A stretch of DNA of 64,000 nucleotides from Pseudarthrobacter sp. NIBRBAC000502772. GTDB taxonomy: Bacteria > Actinomycetota > Actinomycetes > Actinomycetales > Micrococcaceae. Below the pieces are notes generated by a model. That model saw nothing but the letters and a program-made list of their open reading frames with translations, was not told the DNA's origin and made no database searches. The position numbers and the translations under genes are program-made. Below, one piece after another: positions 53,344-62,684 of the stretch. The stretch covers positions 3,968,001 through 4,032,000 of the forward strand of contig NZ_CP041188.1 of the NCBI RefSeq assembly GCF_006517235.1, in the 5' to 3' direction. The first letter of the stretch is position 1. Each line of letters starts with the position of its first letter.

Positions 53344-54729
53344 CTAGTTGCTGAGGTAGGCGAGGAGGTCGTGGCGGGTGAGGATTCCCACGGGGGCGCC
53401 GACGAATGTCACCATCACGGTGTCCACGTCGGAGAGCAGTTCGCGGGCTGCGGAGATGGTTTCCAGCGAGCCGATGACCGGCAGGCGGGGGCCCATGTGC
53501 TCTGAGATCTTGTCCGTCAGCTTGGCCTCGCCGCGGAACAGCTTGGAGGTCAGGCTGCGCTCATCCACGGCGCCGAGGACCTCGCCCATCACCACCGGCG
53601 GTTCCTGCGAGAGGACCGGGATGTGGCTGACACCGAACTCGTTCATGATGTTGATGACGTCGCGGACGGTCTCGTTGGGGTGGATGTGGACCAGGTCCGG
53701 CAGCTCGCCGGTCTTGGACTTGATGACCTCGCCCACTGACGTCTCCTCGCCGCCGGAGAGGAAGCCGTAGGAACGCATCCACTGGTCGTTGAAGATCTTG
53801 GCCAGGTAGCCGCGGCCGGAGTCCGGGAGGATGACCACCACCACGGCGCTTTCCGGGAGGTCGCGGGCGGTCTGCAGCGCAGCCACCACCGCCATGCCGG
53901 ACGAGCCGCCCACCAGCAGCCCTTCCTCGCGGGCCAGCCGCCGCGTCATGGCGAAGGAATCGGCGTCGGTGACGGCGATGACGTCGTCCGGGACGGATTT
54001 GTCGTAGTTCGCCGGCCACATGTCCTCGCCCACGCCCTCGACGAAGTACGGGCGCCCGGTGCCGCCGGAGTAGACCGAGCCTTCGGGGTCAGCCCCGATG
54101 ATCCTGACCCGGCCGCCGTCGGCCTCCGGACGGTCCGCCGAGATCTCCTTGAGGAAGCGGCCGGTGCCGGTGATGGTGCCGCCGGTGCCGGCGCCGATCA
54201 CGCAGTGCGTCACCGTGCCGTCCGTGTCCCGCCAGATTTCCGGCCCCGTGGTCTCGTAGTGGCTGCCGGGGGCGGCCGGGTTGGAGAACTGGTCCGGCTT
54301 GTAGGCGCCCGGAATTTCCGTGACCAGTCGGTCCGAGACGCTGTAGTAGCTCTGCGGGCTGTCCGGGGCCACGGACGTGGGGGTGACCACCACTTCGGCG
54401 CCGTAAGCCTGAAGCACCGCGCGCTTGTCCTCACCCACCTTGTCCGGCACGACGAAGATGCATTTGTAGCCTTTTTGCTGGGCCACGAGCGCCAGACCCA
54501 CGCCGGTGTTGCCCGACGTCGGCTCAACGATGGTCCCTCCGGGCAGGAGTTTGCCGGTCCGTTCGGCCTCTTCGATCATTTTCACCGCGATGCGGTCCTT
54601 GATGGAACCGCCGGGATTGATGTATTCCAGCTTGACCAGGACTGTGGCTTTGAGGCCTTCCGTCACGTGGTTGAGCTTGATGAGCGGCGTGTTTCCGATG
54701 AGGTCCAGGACGGACTGCGCGTACTTCAT
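53344..54729 (-). CDS. cbs: Cystathionine beta-synthase
   Basis: A 461-residue protein. Residues 1-320 are the PLP fold type II domain with Lys44 in NPGGSIKDRIAVKM, EPTSGNTGVGLALV and GTGGTITGTGRFLKE. Residues ~335-461 are a pair of CBS domains (FGVSHIPVLSQEP and TVMVTFVGAPVGILTRHDLL) that usually bind adenosyl compounds. It condenses serine and homocysteine. ATG 54729 is chosen since the PLP domain begins right there. It is first in the cbs-metB operon. Confidence 0.93.
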   Translation of the reverse strand: MKYAQSVLDLIGNTPLIKLNHVTEGLKATVLVKLEYINPGGSIKDRIAVKMIEEAERTGKLLPGGTIVEPTSGNTGVGLALVAQQKGYKCIFVVPDKVGEDKRAVLQAYGAEVVVTPTSVAPDSPQSYYSVSDRLVTEIPGAYKPDQFSNPAAPGSHYETTGPEIWRDTDGTVTHCVIGAGTGGTITGTGRFLKEISADRPEADGGRVRIIGADPEGSVYSGGTGRPYFVEGVGEDMWPANYDKSVPDDVIAVTDADSFAMTRRLAREEGLLVGGSSGMAVVAALQTARDLPESAVVVVILPDSGRGYLAKIFNDQWMRSYGFLSGGEETSVGEVIKSKTGELPDLVHIHPNETVRDVINIMNEFGVSHIPVLSQEPPVVMGEVLGAVDERSLTSKLFRGEAKLTDKISEHMGPRLPVIGSLETISAARELLSDVDTVMVTFVGAPVGILTRHDLLAYLSN

Positions 54730-54772
54730 AGGTACAAAGTTACCGCCTGCCGCCACAGGTCCTGCCCGGGGC

Positions 54773-55165
54773 TCAGCTCCCTGCCGAGGAATCTGTGTGC
54801 CAGAGGCCCAGGGTGTTGCCCTCGGTGTCCTTGAAGTAGGCGTAATAGCCCATGCCGGGAACGGCGTCCTTTGCCTGGGCGACAGTACCTCCAGCGGATT
54901 CGACCTGCGCCAGCGCGGCGTCCACGTCCTCCACATCGATGGTGATGATGGGGGTCTTGAGGTTGTCCGTGCGGGGGAACAGGGCCCCGTTGATGGCCCC
55001 TGGCGCGCTTGGCATGCCTGTCTGTTCGTCCGACGGCGTGGTGATGGCGATGGTGTAGTCCATCTCCTGCATGGGGGTCAGGGTCCAGCCAAACGCACTT
55101 TGGTAAAAGGTGTTGGCGCGTTCCTTGTCGTCGGAGGGGATCTCGAAATGCACAACTCCAGCCAC
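54773..55165 (-). CDS. VOC (glyoxalase/bleomycin resistance) family protein
   Basis: A 130-residue VOC-fold protein with two beta-alpha-beta-beta-beta modules (VVHFEIPSDDKERANTFYQ, then ITIDVEDVDAALAQVESAGG, FKDTEGNTLGLWHTD). Metal-ligand positions are His in VVHFEI and Glu in DTEGN. The reaction is not predictable. GTG 55165 has AAAGGAGCATGCT as SD; an out-of-frame ATG lies just beside. It is 43 bases before cbs on the same strand. Confidence 0.8.
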   Translation of the reverse strand: MAGVVHFEIPSDDKERANTFYQSAFGWTLTPMQEMDYTIAITTPSDEQTGMPSAPGAINGALFPRTDNLKTPIITIDVEDVDAALAQVESAGGTVAQAKDAVPGMGYYAYFKDTEGNTLGLWHTDSSAGS

Positions 55166-55296
55166 AGCATGCTCCTTTGAATGCGAGGGGAAGACGCGGA
55201 CTCCCCGCGCCACACGTTGGAGTCTAGTCCTGGCATCTTCGGCCTGAAAGGGGCTCCGGAAGCTGCGTTGCCAGCCCATCGTGGGACCATGAATAC

Positions 55297-56268
55297 ATGA
55301 CCATCCTTGACGCTCCGGCCCGGCTTGCCGCCGCCGCGGATGCGTCCCTGCGGTGGCATCCGGACGGCCCGTACAGCCTGCACCAGACGCTGGGAACGCT
55401 CCTGCGGGGTACCGGAGATCCGTCGTTTTCGTTCCGGCCGGACGGGTTATGGATGGCGTTTACGACGCCGGACGGCCCGGTCACGCTGCGCCTCACCGCG
55501 GCTGCGGATGGGGCTGTTGACGCCCAGGCCTGGGGTCCGGGTTCCGCCGCCGGACTCGCCGGCGTGCCCCGGCTCCTGGGCGCTGAGGACGATTGGTCGG
55601 CGTTTGACGAACCGGATTTCCACGCCACGCTCCCCCGGATGGTCCGTGATGCCCGACGCCGGAACCTGGCTGTCCGGCTGCCCTCCACCGGGCGGGTGGT
55701 TGATTGCCTCGTGCCCACCATCCTTGAGCAGAAGGTCACCGTCATTGAGGCCCGCCGCGGCTACCGGTACCTGATGTACCGGTTCGGCTCGCCGGCTCCG
55801 GCGGCAGGAAGCGCGGCGCCGGAAGGGCTCCGCCTCCAGCCCACGCCTGAGCAGTGGCTGCGCATCCCCTCGTGGGAATGGCACCAGGCCGGCGTAGGAC
55901 CCCAGCGTTCGGCGACCGTCATGCGGGCGCTGCGATCCGCCGTCGCGCTTGAACGGCTGGCCGCCCTTCCGTCCGCGGAGGCGGCAGCAAAGCTGCAGGT
56001 GATTCCCGGTATCGGGGTGTGGACCGCGGCCGAAGTGGTGCAGCGGACGCACGGCTGCCCGGACTCCATTGCGGTGGGCGACTACCACCTCGCCGCCTAT
56101 GTGGGCGCCGCCCTCACCGGCCGCCGGACGGACGACGCCGGCATGCTGGCCTTGCTTGAGCCGTGGACGGGGCACCGGCAGCGTGTGGTCCGGATGATCG
56201 GCCTGAGCGGCTTCCGCAAACCGACGTTCGGGCCGCGCATGACCATCCAGGACCACCGCCGGCACTGA
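55297..56268 (+). CDS. AlkA-like DNA-3-methyladenine glycosylase (HhH-GPD)
   Basis: A 323-residue HhH-GPD glycosylase. The N-terminal part (1-110) is AlkA_N-like. The helix-hairpin-helix is IPGIGVWTAAEVVQR (about 235-250), and the catalytic aspartate is in AVGDYHLAAYVG; VPTILEQKVTVIEA corresponds to the helix preceding them. It removes alkylated bases from DNA. Slightly longer than E. coli AlkA. Together with the HTH_42 protein at 11787 it makes two alkylation-repair candidates in the window, but they are not linked. Start codon without a clear SD. Confidence 0.83.
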   Translation: MTILDAPARLAAAADASLRWHPDGPYSLHQTLGTLLRGTGDPSFSFRPDGLWMAFTTPDGPVTLRLTAAADGAVDAQAWGPGSAAGLAGVPRLLGAEDDWSAFDEPDFHATLPRMVRDARRRNLAVRLPSTGRVVDCLVPTILEQKVTVIEARRGYRYLMYRFGSPAPAAGSAAPEGLRLQPTPEQWLRIPSWEWHQAGVGPQRSATVMRALRSAVALERLAALPSAEAAAKLQVIPGIGVWTAAEVVQRTHGCPDSIAVGDYHLAAYVGAALTGRRTDDAGMLALLEPWTGHRQRVVRMIGLSGFRKPTFGPRMTIQDHRRH

Positions 56269-56364
56269 CGGTTCCGCCGTGGACTCGGGCCGCGGATGGG
56301 TATAGCGTGGCGCCATGGAGCCCGCACCAGAGCCCCGGAATTCCGAATTCTCTGGGAGTCAGCC

Positions 56365-57333
56365 ATGATCCACACTGACAAGCTAACCAAGACATTCACC
56401 GTCAAGAAGGAAACGGTAGAAGCCGTCAAGGGGGTCGACATCGATGTTGCCCCGGGCGAGCTTGTGGCGTTCCTTGGCCCGAACGGTGCGGGCAAATCCA
56501 CCACCCTGCGCATGCTCACCACCCTGCTCCGGCCCACGTCGGGCACGGCAACCGTCGCGGGTGTGGACGTCACAGCGGACCCGGCCGGCGTACGCGCCCG
56601 GATCGGCTACATCGGCCAGGGCAACGGCGGCGGGCACAGCTTCCGGGTCATCGACGAACTGATCATGCAGGGCCGCTTCTACGGTATGAACTCCACGGAT
56701 GCCGCTGCCCGGGCACACGAGCTCCTGATCTCCATGGACCTGGCCGACCTCGCCAAACGCACCGTGGTCAAGCTGTCCGGCGGGCAGCGGCGGCGGATGG
56801 ACGTGGCGCTGGGGCTGATGCACTCCCCGCGGCTGCTGTTCCTGGATGAACCGTCCACCGGCATGGACCCGCAGAACCGGGCCAACCTGTGGGACCACAT
56901 CATGCGGTTGCGCGCCGAGCACGGCACCACCATCGTCCTCACCACGCATTATATGGACGAGGCCGATTTGATGTCCGAGCGCGTGATCGTGATTGACCAC
57001 GGCCAGATCATCGCCGATGACACAGCTGCCCGGCTGAAGGCCAACCTGGCCGGCGACCTGCTCGCCGTCGAGGTGGCGGCGGAGTCCGCCGCGGGCGTGC
57101 GCGGGCTGCTGGGCCGGGCCGCTGCGGGCGGTGAGGTCAACGAAAACTCGTACGACGGCGTGGTCCGCTTCCGCCTCCGGCTCACCGAAGGCGCCCGGCT
57201 GGCACCGGCGCTGCTGCAAGAAATGAACGACGCCGGTGCTCCCGCCCAGTCCCTGGAGCTGAAACCGCCCACCCTGGACGATGTATTCCTGGAGCTGACC
57301 GGCCGCAATCTGCGGGAAGGAGCAAACCGCTGA
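56365..57333 (+). CDS. ABC exporter ATPase, DrrA type
   Basis: A 322-residue ATPase of the daunorubicin-resistance type. Walker A is GPNGAGKST, signature LSGGQRRRMD, Walker B LLFLDEPSTGMD, H-loop LTTHYMDEAD. The C-terminal 90 residues are the DrrA-specific extension. ATG 56365 has GGGAGTCAGCC upstream. The stop overlaps the start of the permease (TGATG). The pair should export a hydrophobic drug or lipid. Confidence 0.92.
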   Translation: MIHTDKLTKTFTVKKETVEAVKGVDIDVAPGELVAFLGPNGAGKSTTLRMLTTLLRPTSGTATVAGVDVTADPAGVRARIGYIGQGNGGGHSFRVIDELIMQGRFYGMNSTDAAARAHELLISMDLADLAKRTVVKLSGGQRRRMDVALGLMHSPRLLFLDEPSTGMDPQNRANLWDHIMRLRAEHGTTIVLTTHYMDEADLMSERVIVIDHGQIIADDTAARLKANLAGDLLAVEVAAESAAGVRGLLGRAAAGGEVNENSYDGVVRFRLRLTEGARLAPALLQEMNDAGAPAQSLELKPPTLDDVFLELTGRNLREGANR

Positions 57334-58136
57334 TGGCTGTGCAAAGCACCGAGGTCCTGGAAAAGCCAGGCCTGGTCCAGATCCTGCATGACACCAGGTT
57401 CGTCTTCTGGCGCGAGATGCTGCTGCCGCTGCGTGACCCGTTCTCGCTGATCTTCTCGCTGCTCCAGCCGCTTGTATTCCTGGGTCTCTTCGGCCCGTTG
57501 CTCGGCGCGGCCGTGGGGGCACCCGCATTCGGCGGCCAGTCCACGCTGCAGTGGTTCCTGCCCGGCGTCGTGGTCATGATTGCCCTGTTCGGCACGTCCA
57601 TGACGGGCTCCAACCTGCAGTACGAGCTCATGACCGGTTCTTATGAGCGCATCCTGGCCACGCCGCTGTCCCGCTCGTCGCTGATGATCGGGCGGGCGCT
57701 GAAGGAATGGGCGCCGCTGGTGGTGCAGGGCCTGCTGATCGCCCTGGTCTGCATCCCGTTCGGCTTTGTCTTCTATCCGCTGCACGTGCTGTTCGGCCTG
57801 GTCATCCTGGGGATCTTCGGGATCGGGCTCGGCGCCCTCTCCTACGCGCTGGCGCTGGTATCGCAGAACAAGGAGTGGATCTTCTGGGGTGTGCAGCAGA
57901 CGCTGCTCTTCCCGCTGATGATCCTGTCCGGCATCATGCTGCCCATCGAGGCAGGGCCGGACTGGATGAAGACCGCCAGCCTCTTCAACCCCCTGACTTA
58001 CCTGGTCAACGCCGAACGGGAGCTGTTCTCCGGCAGCGTCGGGACCGACACGCTCCTGGGCCTCCTCGCCGCATCGGCGACGGCCGCCGTCGGGCTTGTA
58101 GTGGGTGTGCGGGCCATCAACCGCAACATCAATTAG
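57333..58136 (+). CDS. ABC exporter permease, DrrB type
   Basis: A 267-residue ABC-2 permease with six helices. The cytoplasmic start is FVFWREMLLPLRDPFSLIFSL, and PLMILSGIMLPIEAGPDWM is the typical ABC2 signature region. Coupled to the ATPase by TGATG. The last 8 bases overlap the converging LuxR gene (58129-58136), so the two transcripts share their ends. Confidence 0.9.
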   Translation: MAVQSTEVLEKPGLVQILHDTRFVFWREMLLPLRDPFSLIFSLLQPLVFLGLFGPLLGAAVGAPAFGGQSTLQWFLPGVVVMIALFGTSMTGSNLQYELMTGSYERILATPLSRSSLMIGRALKEWAPLVVQGLLIALVCIPFGFVFYPLHVLFGLVILGIFGIGLGALSYALALVSQNKEWIFWGVQQTLLFPLMILSGIMLPIEAGPDWMKTASLFNPLTYLVNAERELFSGSVGTDTLLGLLAASATAAVGLVVGVRAINRNIN

Positions 58137-59811
58137 AGCCCAGGCGGGCGGCGTAAGCAGCGGCTTCAGCACGGTTGCGAAGGCCCAGCTTCTCCAGCAC
58201 ACTGCTCACATGGTGGGCCACCGTTTTGCTGCTGATAAACAGCTGCCCCGCAATTTCAGGATTTGAATAGCCCTCAACCAGCAGCCCCAGAATTTCATGC
58301 TCACGCCGGGTGAGAATACCTGCCTCGCGGGGAACGGACCGGCCCCCGGCGCCCCACGATCGCAGCAGTGCCGCTGCCGTATCGGCATCATGGGACGCCC
58401 CCAGCCTGTCCATCGCTGACAGGGCAGCGCGGGCTTCGGAGATAGCGAGTGTGGGCTGGACTTGGGCTAAAACACGCGCAAGTTCCAGTCGTGTGCGCGC
58501 GGCTTCCAGCGGAAGGTCCAAGTGCCCGAACCACTTGAGGGCGTCCTCAAAATACAACGTGGCAGGCTCCAGCCGGCCCTCGGCGGCTGCAACCCGGCCC
58601 CTAGCCAGAGCGGCATGCGCGGACACCAGGCATACTCCTCCGGCGCTGGCGTCAAGGTCGCCAAGGTGCTCGGCGGCCACTGCAGCAGCGGCAGGATTGC
58701 CTGCTGCCAGCTGTGCCTGCACCAGCAGGCTGCGTGCGCTCGCTGTTTCCAGAGAGGTCCGGTGCCCGCCGGCGTGCAATGTCGGAACGACGTCGCCGGT
58801 ACCCTCATTTTCCGAACGAAGCCAACGCTCGGCCAGTGCCACGGCCGCCACCGGTTCGTTGCTTCCGAGGGCCAGGCCCGCCGCCACCAGGCTGGTCTCG
58901 ACCGGAGCGCCGATCCTCTCGATCAAGGCCTTTGCCTCGTCGAAATGCCCTTGGCGCACGCGGAGTTCGGCGAGGCTCGCGATGGCCCTGTGGTACATAC
59001 CGGGGAAGACGTCCTTCGTACTCGCCGCCGCATGCCGCAGCTCGTCCTCGGCTTCGGCCCAATGACCCGTCAGCAGGAGCACCCGCCCGTGGACCATGCG
59101 GCACTGGGCGTAAAGGTATGGACAGCCGTAGGTCCTCATGTAGTCATCCGCAGCCAGCGACCACTGGGTAGCCCGCCCGAGGTCGCTGAGCAGGTCGCAG
59201 ACCGTCAGCATCGAGCAGCTCGCCATGACCACCGTATAGAACGTCGTTCCGTCGCCACCCAGGGCGCTGGCCATGGCCTCATCCACACAGCGAAGCCCGG
59301 CCTGGACGTCTCCACCCTTGACCAGGACGACCCCGCGCTCCGCAAGCGCACAGACTGCCAGGTCCGGGTCGCCCAACTCATGCGACGCGGCCAGCGCTCT
59401 GTCGATCAGGTCGCGGCAGCGATGGGCATCCGTAGCCAGCAGCGCCGCACAATAATCAACCCACGCAAGGGACAGTCCGTCGTCGGGTCCGGCCATGCTC
59501 TCCGCACGGGCAAGCCAGCCCCGCGCCGCCGCCTCGTTGCCGAGGGACATTCCATAGACGAGGCACAGCCATACGGCGGAGTCGATGGCCTCCGGAACAT
59601 TGCCCGCGCGGCGGCTGGCGGCGTAGGCGCGCTCACGGCAGCGGACGCTTTCACTGAGCTCACCGAGGAAAAAGAGGGCGTCGCCCAAGCCCGCGAGCGT
59701 GGCCGACGATCCGGTGCCTGAGAGGACCTCCTCAAAGGCGGCGCGCGCATCCGCCCACCGCCCCGCTTCCAGTGCCGCGTAGCCCCTCGCTGTCACTTCC
59801 TCCAGCGTCAC
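58129..59811 (-). CDS. Large LuxR-type regulator with TPR-like repeats
   Basis: A 560-residue protein. Residues ~1-480 are helical repeats of TPR type (for example YAALEAGRWADARAAFEEVL at the start), with no Walker motif, so it is not a full LAL/MalT ATPase. Residues ~495-560 are the LuxR HTH (LTRREHEILGLLVEGYSNPE, then SSKTVAHHVSSVLEKLGL). Function unknown; it is divergent from an SnoaL-like gene at 60004 and converges on the DrrAB genes, and may control the former. The promoter region between (59812-60003) has GTTCC-N7-GGAAC (weak palindrome). Confidence 0.82.
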   Translation of the reverse strand: MTLEEVTARGYAALEAGRWADARAAFEEVLSGTGSSATLAGLGDALFFLGELSESVRCRERAYAASRRAGNVPEAIDSAVWLCLVYGMSLGNEAAARGWLARAESMAGPDDGLSLAWVDYCAALLATDAHRCRDLIDRALAASHELGDPDLAVCALAERGVVLVKGGDVQAGLRCVDEAMASALGGDGTTFYTVVMASCSMLTVCDLLSDLGRATQWSLAADDYMRTYGCPYLYAQCRMVHGRVLLLTGHWAEAEDELRHAAASTKDVFPGMYHRAIASLAELRVRQGHFDEAKALIERIGAPVETSLVAAGLALGSNEPVAAVALAERWLRSENEGTGDVVPTLHAGGHRTSLETASARSLLVQAQLAAGNPAAAAVAAEHLGDLDASAGGVCLVSAHAALARGRVAAAEGRLEPATLYFEDALKWFGHLDLPLEAARTRLELARVLAQVQPTLAISEARAALSAMDRLGASHDADTAAALLRSWGAGGRSVPREAGILTRREHEILGLLVEGYSNPEIAGQLFISSKTVAHHVSSVLEKLGLRNRAEAAAYAARLGSN

Positions 59812-60003
59812 GCTTCAATTACAGCACTTCACACTGCCGTTCCCTAGGACGGAACTTCGGGCGCGGCCGAACCGAATCCGCCTGATGGGCGCTGCCGGCA
59901 TCGGCCACAAAATGGGTCAGTTGACCGATCCGCCCGTCCTTGAAGCCGGGCAGTCTGGAATTGTCCCAAACAGCGGACCACAGGACCAATCAAGGAGCAA
60001 ACG

Positions 60004-60426
60004 ATGAGCGCGGACGCAATTGCCAAGTCAGTAGAAGCCCTTAACTCTCACGATGCGAAGGCCTTTGCGGCAGCCTATGCCGCGGACGCGGTTGTCCACG
60101 ACCCGAGCTACCCGCAGCCGCTGAAGGGGCGGGATGCTATTGAGCAGGACGTGGTGGATCTCCTGCGGGCTTTCCCGGATGTCAGTCTCACCGTGGGGCC
60201 CGTGCTCCAGGATGGCGAGACGTTCGCAGCCGAGTACACTCTGCGCGGAACGCACCAGGGACCGTTGGCATTGCCCGGCGGCGAGATTCCCGCCACCGGA
60301 AAGTCCTTCATCAATAACGCGGCCGTCTTCTCGAAATTCAATACTGACGGGGAAGTCACGGAGGAAAGCCGCTACTACGATGTAGCCGGCCTCATGGCGC
60401 AGCTTGGGGTGACTCCGACAACCTGA
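60004..60426 (+). CDS. SnoaL-like/NTF2-fold protein
   Basis: A 140-residue NTF2-fold protein of the SnoaL/ester cyclase-like group (SVEALNSHDAKAFAAAYAADAVVHDP at the N terminus in parts, LRAFPDVSLTV and ESRYYDVAGLMAQLG). Such proteins are small enzymes or stress proteins with a central pocket. ATG 60004 has AAGGAGCAAACG as a strong SD. It is divergent from the TPR-LuxR gene and may be its target (context only). Confidence 0.8.
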   Translation: MSADAIAKSVEALNSHDAKAFAAAYAADAVVHDPSYPQPLKGRDAIEQDVVDLLRAFPDVSLTVGPVLQDGETFAAEYTLRGTHQGPLALPGGEIPATGKSFINNAAVFSKFNTDGEVTEESRYYDVAGLMAQLGVTPTT

Positions 60427-60442
60427 GCTCGAAGCCTCGGGC

Positions 60443-60498
60443 CTCAGGTGTCCGTTCACGCTAACACCGGTCACATACAGCGCGAGCGGACACTTGAG
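60443..60498. terminator. Hairpin between converging genes
   Basis: Arms 60443-60462 and 60479-60498 (20 bases each) match at 17 positions, with the rest G-U tolerant. The element lies between the SnoaL-like stop and the stop of the acyl-CoA synthetase gene, so it may terminate both. Confidence 0.6.
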
Positions 60499-60525
60499 CC
60501 CCCGATGGTGTGACCCGCTTTGCTG

Positions 60526-62202
60526 TCAGAGCCCCAGGCGGGCCACGGCTTCCTCGCGCATCTCCACCTTGCGGATCTTCCCGGAAACGGTCATGGGGAA
60601 ACTTTCGCGGACGTCCACGTAGCGGGGGATCTTGTAGTGCGCCAGTTTCCCGCGGCAGAAGTCGGCGACGGCGGCCGCGTCCAGCGGTTCCGCGCCGGGC
60701 GTGAGGATGATGCAGGCCATGAGTTCCTCGCCGTACTTGGCATCGGGCACCCCGATCACCTGCACGTCCTGGATGGACGGGTGGCTGTACAGGAACTCCT
60801 CGATCTCACGCGGGTAGATGTTCTCGCCGCCGCGGATCACCAGGTCCTTGATGCGGCCTTCGATCACCACGTAGCCCTCGTCATCAATCCGGGCGAGGTC
60901 GCCGGTGTGCATCCAGCGGTCGGCGTCGATGGCCTCCGCCGTCTTCTCCGGCTGGTCCCAGTACCCGGCCATGACGGCGTAGCCCCGGGTGCACAGCTCG
61001 CCGATCTCGCCGCGCTCCAGCACCTCGCCGGTGCCGGGGTCCACGATCTGGTTTTCCAGCCTCGGCATGGTGCGGCCCACGGTCTCGGTGCGATGCTGCA
61101 GCGTGTCACCGTGCCGGGTCATGGTGGACACCGGGGAGGTCTCGGTCATGCCGTAGCAGATGGCCACATCCACCATGTGCATCTCCGAGATCACCCGGTT
61201 CATCACATCAATGGGGCACACCGATCCCGCCATGACGCCGGTGCGGAGCGTTGCCAGGTCGTAGGAGGAAAAGTCCGGCAGCGCCAGCTCCGCGATGAAC
61301 ATGGTTGGCACGCCGTACAGCGATGTCCCGCCGAAGTCCTGGACCGCCTCCAGCGCGGCCGCCGGCGTGAAGCCGCGCCCGGGGATGATAGTGGCCGCAC
61401 CGTGGCTGAGGGCTGCCAGGTTGCCGATCACCATCCCGAAGCAGTGGTAGAACGGGACCGGAATCACCACCCGGTCGTGCTCGGTGTAGCCCAGCAGCTC
61501 ACCGATGGAGTAGCCGTTGTTCAGGATGTTGTGGTGCGTCAGCGTTGCGCCCTTGGGGAAGCCCGTGGTCCCGGACGTGTACTGCAGGTTGATGGGATCG
61601 TGCGGGTCCAGCTCCGCCATCCGCGCCTTCAGGGAGGAATGGCCGACGGCGTCAGCCCGCTTGAGCAGCTCGGCGTACGTCAGCTCCCCGTCACTTTGGG
61701 GATCCCCGGCGTCGAGCCCGTCCATGCCGTAATCCGGCAGGAACACCAGTTCCCGCAGGTCCGGGCAGCCGGCGAGCGCCTGGCGCGCCATCCCCACGTA
61801 GTCGCTGTTCCGGTCCGACGGTGCCGCCACCAGCATCCGCATGCCGTTCTGCTTCACCACAAACTCCAGCTCGTGGCTCCGGTAGGCCGGGTTCACGTTG
61901 ACCAGGATGGCACCGGCTTTGGCCGTGGCGTACTGCAGCAGCGTCCACTCAGCGCAGTTCGGGCTCCAGATGCCCACCCGGTCCCCTTTGGCCACCCCCG
62001 AGGCGAGGAGCGCACGCGCGAGGCGATCGACGTCGTCGTTCATTTTCGTGTAGCTCCAGCGGCGGGCATCAGCGCCCGGGACCGGCGCGGCCTCGATCAG
62101 TGCGTCGTGGAGGGGGAACCGGGCCACCACCCGTTCAAAGTTCTGGCCGATGGTTTCCTCAAGGAGCGGGACGTCAGTGTCCCCGGCTGTGTAAGCGCGC
62201 AT
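60526..62202 (-). CDS. AMP-binding acyl-CoA synthetase (fatty acid type)
   Basis: A 558-residue adenylate-forming enzyme. The P-loop is YTSGTTGFPKGATLTH; CYGMTETSPV is the A5 region, YVVIEGRIKDLVIRGGENI contains A7-A8, and the acyl-CoA lysine near the end lies in MTVSGKIRKVEMRE. It activates a fatty or other carboxylic acid to its CoA ester. The reading starts at ATG 62202. Single gene, with the hairpin at 60443-60498 after its stop. Confidence 0.9.
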   Translation of the reverse strand: MRAYTAGDTDVPLLEETIGQNFERVVARFPLHDALIEAAPVPGADARRWSYTKMNDDVDRLARALLASGVAKGDRVGIWSPNCAEWTLLQYATAKAGAILVNVNPAYRSHELEFVVKQNGMRMLVAAPSDRNSDYVGMARQALAGCPDLRELVFLPDYGMDGLDAGDPQSDGELTYAELLKRADAVGHSSLKARMAELDPHDPINLQYTSGTTGFPKGATLTHHNILNNGYSIGELLGYTEHDRVVIPVPFYHCFGMVIGNLAALSHGAATIIPGRGFTPAAALEAVQDFGGTSLYGVPTMFIAELALPDFSSYDLATLRTGVMAGSVCPIDVMNRVISEMHMVDVAICYGMTETSPVSTMTRHGDTLQHRTETVGRTMPRLENQIVDPGTGEVLERGEIGELCTRGYAVMAGYWDQPEKTAEAIDADRWMHTGDLARIDDEGYVVIEGRIKDLVIRGGENIYPREIEEFLYSHPSIQDVQVIGVPDAKYGEELMACIILTPGAEPLDAAAVADFCRGKLAHYKIPRYVDVRESFPMTVSGKIRKVEMREEAVARLGL

Positions 62203-62306
62203 GCTGGCACGCTACCGTCTGGCCCCCGGCAATGAAAGCGCAACAGGAGGGTGTCCGCGCGTAAACAGGGCGGGCGTGCATCCCGAGTCCCGGTATTGTG
62301 AAATCC

Positions 62307-62585
62307 ATGAGTGCACCCATCGACCTGCAGGCAACGTTCATCCCCAACGACGGCGAGTTCTTCCGTGTGAAGCTCGCCCTGGAAATCGCCATCGACGAGG
62401 TGGTGAACGAACCCGGCTGCATCCGCTACGAGCTGACCGAGGCTACCGAAGAGAAGCTGGTCCTCACGGAACAGTGGGAATCCGAGGAACTGCTGGCGAA
62501 GCACTCCAAGGGCACCGCAGTCCAGGACCTGAACGAATCCCTGAGCGCGCTGCTGGCCGAACCCGTGCAGCTGGCCCGCCTCTAA
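62307..62585 (+). CDS. ABM-domain monooxygenase-like protein
   Basis: A 92-residue ferredoxin-like protein of the antibiotic biosynthesis monooxygenase fold (IDEVVNEPGCIRYELTEATE, LTEQWESEELLAKHSKG). Relatives such as YgiN oxidise quinols; the physiological role here is open. ATG 62307 lies 8 bases after a -10-like TATTGT (62293-62298), so the mRNA is probably leaderless; a GTG at 62298 is the alternative. A strong terminator follows. Confidence 0.8.
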   Translation: MSAPIDLQATFIPNDGEFFRVKLALEIAIDEVVNEPGCIRYELTEATEEKLVLTEQWESEELLAKHSKGTAVQDLNESLSALLAEPVQLARL

Positions 62586-62597
62586 CCCTCGCTTAAC

Positions 62598-62665
62598 CAT
62601 CGACTGCTCCGTAAGTGCCGTTTTGAACGTTCAAAAGGGCCCTTACGGAGCAGTCGATGTTTTTT
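62598..62665 (+). terminator. Strong terminator with a second palindrome in the loop
   Basis: An 18-base perfect stem (62598-62615 with 62642-62659) is followed by TTTTTT (62660-62665). The 26-base loop itself contains the perfect palindrome TTTTGAACGTTCAAAA (62620-62635). The T run on the plus strand shows that it ends the ABM gene; it is also downstream of the thioredoxin gene on the other strand, but without a T run there. Confidence 0.85.
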
Positions 62666-62684
62666 ACAGAGGAACCAGGGGCGC

